The translations under genes and the position numbers were made by a program. Shown here in pieces: positions 1 through 4,255 of a stretch of DNA of 6,869 nt. This stretch comes from CADEEV01 sp032127875 (lineage in GTDB: Bacteria; Acidobacteriota; Vicinamibacteria; Fen-336). The notes beneath the pieces are model-generated. The model did not search any database, had not been told where the DNA came from, and saw only the letters and a list, made by a program, of their open reading frames with translations. Every line of letters begins with the position of its first letter. The first letter of the stretch is position 1. Location: assembly GCA_032127875.1 (NCBI GenBank), contig JAQBHI010000096.1:1-6869 (forward strand), in the 5' to 3' direction.

Positions 1-208
1 CCAGATTGCGGAGCCAGAGTAGCTCCTCCCGCAGCCTCTTGGACTTCTCGCGCTCGGCGGAGAGGGCGGCCTCGGCCTTGCCTGCCCTGGCGACCCCCAG
101 GTCGTAGGCAGACTGAAGGGCGGCGCGAATCTTCGGAGGAAAGGCCGATTCACCTGGAGCCAGCAAATAGTCTCCACGGCGCAGCTCGCCACGCAACTCA
201 TCCGCCAT
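1..208 (-). CDS. Hypothetical protein, N-terminal part (runs off the left edge)
   Basis: An open frame of 69 codons starts at ATG 208 and runs without a stop to the window edge, so the C-terminus is unseen. An AGGA Shine-Dalgarno core lies about 9 nt before the ATG, 14 nt after the stop of the preceding gene. The product begins MADELRGELRRGDYLL. From about residue 35 it is rich in Ala, Glu, Lys and Arg and likely forms a helix or coiled coil. I recognise no catalytic motif and no family. It appears to be the next member of the small-gene string. The reading frame is well supported by its start, its RBS and its high GC at third codon positions; the function is unknown. Confidence 0.7.
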   Translation of the reverse strand, partial: MADELRGELRRGDYLLAPGESAFPPKIRAALQSAYDLGVARAGKAEAALSAEREKSKRLREELLWLRNL

Positions 209-222
209 CTCGTCTAGCTTCC

Positions 223-576
223 TCACTTCACCCCCTCCGGCAGACTCGCCCCGATTACCGCACAGGCTTCGCAGTCAACCGCGCTCTCGGCCTTTCGCCA
301 CTCCCCTACCACTGCCATCAGCAGCGCCGCCTCGGCCTCGGCGGCTGCCAGCCTCTTCCGATCGTCGGTAACCTGCTTGAAGCAGTTCTCACGATACTCA
401 CGACAATCCTGGCAGGCGAGACCTTCCTTCAGTCGCTCGATCTCCTCCCGCAGCGCCTGCTCCCTGCTGGCGAGGAGGGCGGCGAGGCTTTTTACGTCCG
501 CCGGACTGGCTGCAATTCCACGTTCCTGTAGCCACTCCTGCGCGGCCTTCAGGGACTCGGCGGTGGGCTCAGTCAT
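223..576 (-). CDS. Small coiled-coil protein with two CxxC pairs, unknown function
   Basis: This is a 117-aa protein from ATG 576. An in-frame upstream start at 729 exists, but it would overlap the preceding coding region by more than 150 nt. Start 576 overlaps the preceding stop by only 8 nt (ATGACTGA), as is usual in this cluster, and has a GAGAGAA Shine-Dalgarno-like stretch upstream. Residues 28-52 are a charged helix that probably forms a coiled coil. Cysteines occur as C55-x2-C58 plus C65 and as C102-x2-C105, so a zinc site made from the two pairs is possible. A second Ala/Glu-rich helix covers about residues 72-98. It resembles the generic small helical proteins of phage early regions. 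I do not recognise a named family. Confidence 0.8.
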   Translation of the reverse strand: MTEPTAESLKAAQEWLQERGIAASPADVKSLAALLASREQALREEIERLKEGLACQDCREYRENCFKQVTDDRKRLAAAEAEAALLMAVVGEWRKAESAVDCEACAVIGASLPEGVK

Positions 577-769
577 GGCGATGCTTTCTCTCAAAGCCTC
601 GGGCAACAAACTCATCCAGTCCCTTGGGTCGGCTGTTCGGAGAATCCAGCATCGGTCCCTCGCTCCCCTGGCTGGCTTCCCGAGCGTCGAGGGCGGCGAG
701 CACCTTGCGAGCGTACTCGGCATCGACACGTATCCGGCCAGCCGATTCGGTCAGGATGTTGTGTCCCAT
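569..769 (-). CDS. Small phage-like protein, or the C-terminal part of a frame-disrupted gene
   Basis: The frame from ATG 769 to the TGA at 569 codes for 66 aa beginning MGHNILTESAGRIRVDAEY. It has a believable amphipathic composition and a normal 8-nt overlap with the next gene. No strong Shine-Dalgarno precedes ATG 769 (only AAGG, 3-4 nt away). The coding look continues upstream in the same frame (residues NWNQGFKG) without a good start. This part is therefore more likely the C-terminal half of the gene that begins in the other frame further right: one fewer T in the TTT run at 795-797 would join them into one reading frame. The function is unknown. Confidence 0.5.
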   Translation of the reverse strand: MGHNILTESAGRIRVDAEYARKVLAALDAREASQGSEGPMLDSPNSRPKGLDEFVARGFERKHRHD

Positions 770-938
770 GCCCTTGAAGCCCTGATTCCAGTTGAAAGCG
801 GGCGTCAATGTCGCGCAGGAGATCGCGCAGCGCACCAGCCGCCGGGGCCACCGCGTCCCGCACGAGGCGCTCGGCCCAGTCGGCGAGGCTCCTAATGTTC
901 AACCACCAGCGAATCTTGGTCGCGCTGAAATGAACCAT
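612..938 (-). CDS. Small protein, probably only its first half genuine (frame-disrupted)
   Basis: The frame opens at ATG 938, with a TTG at 902 as an alternative. It codes convincingly for a helical segment that includes SLADWAERLVRDAV and ALRDLLRDIDARF, down to about position 795. After that the translation becomes Arg/Gly/Pro-rich, as a shadow frame does, while good coding passes to the frame ending at 569. Taken literally, the product is 108 aa and overlaps the next coding frame by more than 150 nt, which is unusual here. I read it as the middle part of one gene spanning about 993-569 with frame changes at the TTT runs at 928-930 and 795-797. No family is recognised. Confidence 0.4.
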   Translation of the reverse strand: MVHFSATKIRWWLNIRSLADWAERLVRDAVAPAAGALRDLLRDIDARFQLESGLQGHGTQHPDRIGWPDTCRCRVRSQGARRPRRSGSQPGERGTDAGFSEQPTQGTG

Positions 939-993
939 CGAACTCAGTGATCCACTCCCGCGCCTCGGCCTCCAGCTTGTCGCGGGCGGTCAT
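892..993 (-). CDS. Tiny ORF, possibly the N-terminus of the frame-disrupted gene
   Basis: ATG 993 overlaps the stop of the preceding gene in an ATGA junction and has GGAGGAG upstream, an excellent Shine-Dalgarno. Translation therefore almost certainly starts here. The frame runs only 33 aa (MTARDKLEAEAREWITEF...) to a TAG at 892. The start is much better supported than so short a product, so this may be the true N-terminus of the gene that continues in the next frame. Skipping one T in TTT at 928-930 gives DGSF followed by SATKIRWW. With a second such change at 795-797 the whole gene would be 140 aa, ending at 569. The function is unknown. Confidence 0.5.
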   Translation of the reverse strand: MTARDKLEAEAREWITEFDGSFQRDQDSLVVEH

Positions 994-1238
994 CGGCTCT
1001 CCTCCTTCGGCAGCAGGCCGGCGGCGCGCCACGCACGAACGGTGTTGCACAGTCCGCATTCGAGTGCATGCACTCCACAGTTTTTCCAGTGAGCGACGAG
1101 AAGCGGTGCTGCCCGCCGCGCCAGATCAGCGAGGGCGAGGAAGTCACCGGGCATGGGGTCGGTGGGCACATAAGGTTCGACTTCGTGGAACCTCTTGCGC
1201 GCCCGCTTCTCCGCTTCAGGGACGTTGAGCTTGCTCAT
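990..1238 (-). CDS. Small cysteine-containing protein, unknown function
   Basis: This is an 82-aa protein from ATG 1238. That start sits in an ATGA overlap with the preceding stop and has a strong GGAGG Shine-Dalgarno about 6 nt upstream. An in-frame start at 1421 would lie deep inside the preceding gene and is rejected. The N-terminus is basic (KRARKRFHEVEPYVP). The C-terminal half carries H50, C54 and C61-x2-C64, which could bind one zinc ion. The gene ends ...PKEESR; those Lys/Glu/Ser codons supply GGAGGAG, the ribosome site for the next ATG at 993. I recognise no family. The reading frame is well supported. Confidence 0.8.
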   Translation of the reverse strand: MSKLNVPEAEKRARKRFHEVEPYVPTDPMPGDFLALADLARRAAPLLVAHWKNCGVHALECGLCNTVRAWRAAGLLPKEESR

Positions 1239-1444
1239 GGCTTCCTCCGCATTGCTGCTCGCTGCACACGCTCCTCGCAAGCGTCCCAGCCAGCGTTGTG
1301 GGCATTCTTCAAGGCCGGAGCCACTAGCGCCTTGATTTCGACGTAGCCGAACTCTCTGCCTCCAGAGCGCCGCGACTCCGTGATGCGGGCCACGATCTCT
1401 TTCGCCAGCCCGATGTCCCAACCGATGATTGCTGTGGGTGTCAT
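1235..1444 (-). CDS. Small hypothetical protein (69 aa)
   Basis: The start at ATG 1444 overlaps an upstream stop at 1441 (ATGA), with GGAG upstream. The product begins MTPTAIIGWDIGLAKEIVAR and ends RAAMRRKP. It is Ala-rich and probably helical, and has one cysteine (C56). The frame is also open upstream to ATG 1606, which would give a 123-aa product. Those extra residues are Pro/Arg/Gly-rich and look non-coding, while a better coding frame covers that stretch. I therefore prefer the short form. The last codons (CGG AGG AAG) form the Shine-Dalgarno for the next gene. No recognised family. Confidence 0.7.
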   Translation of the reverse strand: MTPTAIIGWDIGLAKEIVARITESRRSGGREFGYVEIKALVAPALKNAHNAGWDACEERVQRAAMRRKP

Positions 1445-1606
1445 GGCTTCGGCTCCTCGGGCTCGGGGCGCAGGGCCGCGGAATGGATAGCGTCCAGCTT
1501 GACCACCAACGCCTCCAAGCGTCGAAGGGTCGCGTGGTCGTGGATTTGGTAGCGGATGCGCTCGCGGATGCAGAGACGCTGTGTATGTGCTCATGAATGC
1601 TCGCAT
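1441..1606 (-). pseudogene. Hidden small ORF with no in-frame start (start and body in different frames)
   Basis: An open frame of 49 codons (1590-1441) has a credible composition, including RLCIRERIRYQI, LRRLEALVVKLDAI and EPEEPKP. It ends in a TGA that overlaps the next ATG as ATGA, like the other junctions here. However, it has no ATG, GTG or good TTG near its front: a TGA at 1593-1591 lies directly upstream. The natural starts, ATG 1606 (after GAGAGGG) and ATG 1594, are in another frame. Two extra bases in the ACATACACAG stretch near 1580-1590 would join MSTYT to QRLCIRER. It may be a recently disrupted gene, a sequence error or a recoded gene. The function is unknown. Confidence 0.45.
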
Positions 1607-1610
1607 GTCT

Positions 1611-1823
1611 CTACCCTCTCAATCCTGGCACTGCGCGGAACGCGCCGCTAGGCATCACGTCCGAGATGCGCCCCGCGCCGAGACAGACAAGGCAGGCTTT
1701 GGAGAATGGCAAGCACTCCCGCGCGTGGTGGAAGTTGCTCAGCGGTCCGTAGGTCTTGCAACTGTGCCCGCTGTAGACCTTGCCTGTCCCGCCGCACGAA
1801 TCGCACGCATGCTCACTGCTCAT
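1611..1823 (-). CDS. Small DnaJ-like zinc-finger protein (70 aa), from an internal start
   Basis: ATG 1823 has a strong GGAGG Shine-Dalgarno 7 nt upstream, although it lies inside a longer frame from 2264. The 70-aa product carries two CxxCxGxG-type motifs, CDSCGGTG (residues 7-14) and CLVCLGAG (44-51). Two single cysteines lie between them (C21 and C37). This is the pattern of the DnaJ-type cysteine-rich zinc finger. Phages often carry such mini-proteins without a J domain, and none is visible here. It probably binds zinc; its partner and role are unknown. It may be translated on its own, as part of the 217-aa fusion, or both. Confidence 0.6.
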   Translation of the reverse strand: MSSEHACDSCGGTGKVYSGHSCKTYGPLSNFHHARECLPFSKACLVCLGAGRISDVMPSGAFRAVPGLRG

Positions 1824-2264
1824 CGTCCGCCTCCGTGATCCTGGCACACCCTGGCTCGTGAAACCCAGTTCGGCCTCGGCCGCCTCGTTCTTCTGCTCGA
1901 TCCCCTGTAACCTCTGCGTCTCGATGATGAGCCCGTCCGAATGGCGCTCGACCTGCGCCAGATCGGCTTTCAGCCGCTCGTTCTCCTGCTCCAGCTCCTC
2001 GATGTGGGCCTCGGCCTTCTTCGCGCGTTGGTCTAGGTCCATCACCTCCGCCAGCTTGTTCAGCGCGTGCGCGTAATCGGTCGCCCAGAACTGCGGATCA
2101 GCGAGGATCTCGGCGCGTTCGGAAGCGTCTGGCTCCAGTAGTTCCACGAAGCGCATTGCTGCCTCCAGCTCCTCGATGCGGTCGAGGGCGGCGCTGGCAG
2201 GATGTTCCTGCGGATACTGCCCCAGCAGCGCCTTCACTTTCTCTGACCATCGGGGGGCGGTCAT
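1611..2264 (-). CDS. Coiled-coil protein read in frame into a DnaJ-like zinc finger (217 aa, or 150 aa if shifted)
   Basis: ATG 2264 sits in an ATGA overlap with the preceding stop, with AGGTGA as Shine-Dalgarno. Residues 1-75 are helical. Residues 76-132 form a strong coiled coil (for example AHIEELEQENERLKADLAQV). In the frame as written the protein passes through GFTSQGVPGSRRRT into the cysteine-rich part at residue 148. The linker looks unlike protein sequence. In the -1 frame the same DNA gives HEPGCARITEADDEQ and a TGA at 1813 that overlaps the internal start by 11 nt. The frames meet at GGGTTTC (1866-1860), set as G-GGT-TTC in the zero frame. So either a fusion, a one-base indel, or a programmed -1 shift. 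No enzymatic motif is visible. Confidence 0.65.
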   Translation of the reverse strand: MTAPRWSEKVKALLGQYPQEHPASAALDRIEELEAAMRFVELLEPDASERAEILADPQFWATDYAHALNKLAEVMDLDQRAKKAEAHIEELEQENERLKADLAQVERHSDGLIIETQRLQGIEQKNEAAEAELGFTSQGVPGSRRRTMSSEHACDSCGGTGKVYSGHSCKTYGPLSNFHHARECLPFSKACLVCLGAGRISDVMPSGAFRAVPGLRG

Positions 2265-2506
2265 CGCTTCACCTTCCGCTTGCGCCAGCTCTTGCGCGCC
2301 AGTTTCCGGACGGTCACTTGCCCCTCCGCCTTGTCGATGGCGGTGCGGGCTTGTCTCTCCGCGCGGTTATCAGAGCGAGGATCGCCGTCCAAGGCCCCAC
2401 ACGACAGCATCAGATCCCGCAGCGCCTCCAGTAGCTCCGGCGCGGCGGCTATCAGGCGGGCGTTGGCGCGGCACAGTGGACACATCTCGTGTTTGCTATC
2501 GGACAT
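2261..2506 (-). CDS. Small conserved phage protein of the 'NARLIAAAPELLEAL' type (81 aa)
   Basis: It starts at ATG 2506, one base after the methyltransferase stop, with a strong GGAGG Shine-Dalgarno about 7 nt upstream. Residues 15-33 (NARLIAAAPELLEALRDLM) match a segment I know from many small, uncharacterised phage and prophage proteins, usually followed, as here, by an ARTAIDKAEG-like helix (54-62). The N-terminus adds a C9-x2-C12 pair and the C-terminus is strongly basic (RKLARKSWRKRKVKR). The function of the family is unknown; the basic tail would suit nucleic-acid or protein binding. Its last codons (GTG AAG CGA TGA) supply the Shine-Dalgarno and the ATGA overlap for the next gene. Confidence 0.85.
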   Translation of the reverse strand: MSDSKHEMCPLCRANARLIAAAPELLEALRDLMLSCGALDGDPRSDNRAERQARTAIDKAEGQVTVRKLARKSWRKRKVKR

Positions 2507-2507
2507 G

Positions 2508-3746
2508 CTAGCCCTCCTGCCGCCCTGAAGCCTCTACAGCGAACAACGGCCCCGCAATGCGGCGGCGGGCCATCTCGACATACTCCGGGCTCAGCTCCAT
2601 GCCGATAAAGCGGAATCCCTCGGCCAGCGCAGCGACACCGGTGCTGCCGGAGCCGCAGAATGGGTCGAGGATCAGCCCGCCGGGCGACGTCACGAGCCGG
2701 CAGAGCCAGCGCATCAGGTCAACGGGCTTGACGGTGGGATGGTTGTTCTTCCCGGCGTAGTGGCGCTCGCTGCTCGCGGCCTTCGCGGTGTAGAAGAAGC
2801 GGGACGCGCCGCCGCCGCCGCCATATCCAAGGTCAGGGGTGCCCTCGGGTTTCGCCCGCACAATACTCGTTACACCCCCTGTGACGCCTCGATGCCGGAC
2901 GGCGATGCCATCCTTCTGAATCCCGCTCTGCTCGTCCAGCAGCGCCCCCGCCTCCTCGTCCAGAACGAGGTTCGCGGGCCAGCGGCCGGTGACCACGCCG
3001 CCAGAAGACCCTGGCCCCACTCCGGCATCGTGACGATAGCCTGCTTCAACACGGCTCTTGCGACTAGCACTTGTCGGAGATGCGTGTCCATTGACGCGCT
3101 CCTCGGTTCCCACCCGACACCCATCCACGTTCAGCGCCCCCGTCCCGTGCTCCTGCACGTTCTCCGCAACGGTGCCGATGAGCGGCTTGCGGGCGAGGAT
3201 GATCGGCTCCCACGCGGGCTTGAGCGCGGTGCCCCAGCCGGACCACTGCTTCGCGGCGTCGGTAGTGGGGGCAGTATCCAGCTTAGGCCGGTCGCCGTCG
3301 TCCTGGGTCCACCCGTCCTGTGCGTACTTATCGCTCGTCGCCTTGCGCCAGCTTCCCGCTGTGCCATCGGCATAGATTCGCGGCCCTATCGTCTGCCGCT
3401 CCGCTCCCGCCGCCTTGTCAATCGCCTTCGACACGTCGAGCGACTTCGGGAAGCCGGAGCCGTAGAGCCAGCAGAGCGTGTCGCGGATCTCAAAGCCGGC
3501 ATCCTCCAGCGCACAGGTCAGCCGGTGGAAGGTCCGCGTCCCGCCGAACGCCACAAGGTGCGCGCCGGGCTTCAGGACGCGGAGAGCCTCGATCCAAAAT
3601 GGCACGCCCGGGACGCCGTGGTCCCAACCCTTGCCCATGAAGGAGAGCCCGTAGGGGGGATCACACGCGATTGCGTCCACGCACGCCGGCTCCATCGCGG
3701 CCATCAGCCCAAGGCAGTCTCCCTGCCGGATGTCGAGGCTCTTCAT
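2508..3746 (-). CDS. DNA methyltransferase, N6-adenine/N4-cytosine type (phage orphan MTase)
   Basis: This 412-aa protein transfers a methyl group from S-adenosylmethionine to the exocyclic amino group of adenine (more likely) or cytosine in DNA. Motif IV, DPPY, is at residues 29-32, with the N-terminal MKSLDIRQGDC strand before it. The SAM-binding motif I, DPFCGSGSTG, is near the C-terminus (361-370), preceded by HPTVKP (336-341). Motif IV before motif I is the beta-class order. The long middle part, with AWEPIILARKPL and GRWPANLVLDEE, is typical of a common phage/prophage family and probably contains the target-recognition region. It starts in an ATGA overlap (AGGTGA Shine-Dalgarno) with the zinc-finger gene. 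No restriction enzyme is adjacent, so it probably protects or marks phage DNA. The target site cannot be read from sequence. Confidence 0.95.
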   Translation of the reverse strand: MKSLDIRQGDCLGLMAAMEPACVDAIACDPPYGLSFMGKGWDHGVPGVPFWIEALRVLKPGAHLVAFGGTRTFHRLTCALEDAGFEIRDTLCWLYGSGFPKSLDVSKAIDKAAGAERQTIGPRIYADGTAGSWRKATSDKYAQDGWTQDDGDRPKLDTAPTTDAAKQWSGWGTALKPAWEPIILARKPLIGTVAENVQEHGTGALNVDGCRVGTEERVNGHASPTSASRKSRVEAGYRHDAGVGPGSSGGVVTGRWPANLVLDEEAGALLDEQSGIQKDGIAVRHRGVTGGVTSIVRAKPEGTPDLGYGGGGGASRFFYTAKAASSERHYAGKNNHPTVKPVDLMRWLCRLVTSPGGLILDPFCGSGSTGVAALAEGFRFIGMELSPEYVEMARRRIAGPLFAVEASGRQEG

Positions 3747-4057
3747 CGCTTCACCTCCACGCCCGGCACGTCACGCCCGGCGGCGATGGCGCGGTCTACC
3801 CGCCGGGGCTGGACGACCTTGAACTCGTCGGGGAGCGCCGCGAAGTCGACCAGCTCCCAGGCGCGAGGCTGGCGGCGGCGGTGGGGTTTGGGGCAGCCTC
3901 GTGCGCGCTCGATTCTGCGCGCGAGCGAGGCGGCGGCTCGATGCGACGGACAGCAGTAGCGGCGTGGCTGCCCGTTGCGACCGACGGGCGACGACAGCAC
4001 CGTGTTGCAATGAGCGCAGCAGGGCATGTCGTCGCCCGACGATGCCTCTATCGACAT
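3743..4057 (-). CDS. Small zinc-finger protein (104 aa)
   Basis: I chose ATG 4057 over the in-frame ATG 4096. It has GAGAGGGGG directly upstream, and the extra residues (MRPRSSSAARGGG) would read through that site. The N-terminal part holds C14-x2-C17 and, 18 residues on, C35-C36-x2-H39 (YCCPSHR). A basic helix, AAASLARRIERARG, follows. This fits the small phage zinc-finger type CxxC...YC(S)xxC/H-R, in which the last ligand is often Cys; here a His may replace it. It probably binds nucleic acid. It is the first gene after the hairpin-rich spacer and is coupled to the methyltransferase by an ATGA overlap, so it may belong to that gene's regulation. The role is inferred. Confidence 0.75.
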   Translation of the reverse strand: MSIEASSGDDMPCCAHCNTVLSSPVGRNGQPRRYCCPSHRAAASLARRIERARGCPKPHRRRQPRAWELVDFAALPDEFKVVQPRRVDRAIAAGRDVPGVEVKR

Positions 4058-4085
4058 GCCCCCCCCTCTCGCGGCAGACGACGAC

Positions 4086-4110
4086 CTAGGGCGCAATTGC
4101 GCTATCCTAG
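4086..4110. promoter_or_regulatory. Palindrome, possible operator
   Basis: A perfect 12-bp palindrome GCGCAATTGCGC (4091-4102) is flanked by the arms CTAGG (4086-4090) and CCTAG (4106-4110), offset by three bases. It lies about 30-50 bp before the zinc-finger start and next to a possible -10 box, where a dimeric regulator could act. The palindrome is directly visible; its operator role is inference. Confidence 0.4.
4104..4109 (-). promoter_or_regulatory. Possible -10 box for the zinc-finger / methyltransferase unit
   Basis: On the minus strand TAGGAT fits the TAnnnT pattern of a housekeeping sigma -10 box, about 46 bp before ATG 4057 in the only sizeable gap of the window. No convincing -35 hexamer is found 16-18 bp upstream. 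This is a weak call that rests mainly on position. Confidence 0.25.
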
Positions 4111-4130
4111 CAGACGACCCACCCTGCTAG
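4107..4130. repeat. Inverted repeat CTAGCAG / CTGCTAG
   Basis: Perfect 7-bp arms at 4107-4113 and 4124-4130 are separated by 10 nt. The left arm shares CTAG with the neighbouring palindrome, so the two structures exclude each other. It may be part of the operator, or an RNA hairpin in the leader. Confidence 0.55.
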
Positions 4131-4142
4131 GCCCACCAGATT

Positions 4143-4213
4143 GACGCCTGCCGGGCGTCCCGATTTCAGACGCCCTGTGGGTCGCGGGCGTCTCGGCTGA
4201 CGCGGGAGGCGTC
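4143..4213. repeat. Array of alternating GACGCC / GGCGTC inverted repeats
   Basis: Six complementary arms alternate. GACGCC 4143-4148 pairs with GGCGTC 4154-4159. AGACGCCC 4168-4175 pairs with GGGCGTCT 4186-4193 (8 bp, 10-nt loop). GACGC 4199-4203 pairs with GCGTC 4209-4213. GGGCGTC 4153-4159 can instead pair with GACGCCC 4169-4175 (7 bp), so the folds compete. The array starts about 40 nt after the ABC-GNAT stop. No T-tract follows any stem on the minus strand, so a classic intrinsic terminator is not supported. Attenuation, RNA processing or a protein-binding array are the alternatives. Confidence 0.6.
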
Positions 4214-4255
4214 GACCTCGTGGCTCTGGCCCACATCCGCGACCCCCTTGACGCT

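Noticed and set aside
2508..3746. A complete restriction-modification system.
   Set aside because: No restriction endonuclease is next to the methyltransferase. The HNH gene is about 2.3 kb away, in another transcription unit, and is NinG/Rap-like.
2739..3959. A 406-codon plus-strand frame.
   Set aside because: It lies antisense to the methyltransferase, which carries DPPY and FCGSG motifs. The plus-strand product has no motif and an Arg-rich shadow composition.
4143..4213. Intrinsic terminator for the right-hand operon.
   Set aside because: The stems are strong, but no run of Ts follows any of them in the minus direction. Kept as a repeat array only.
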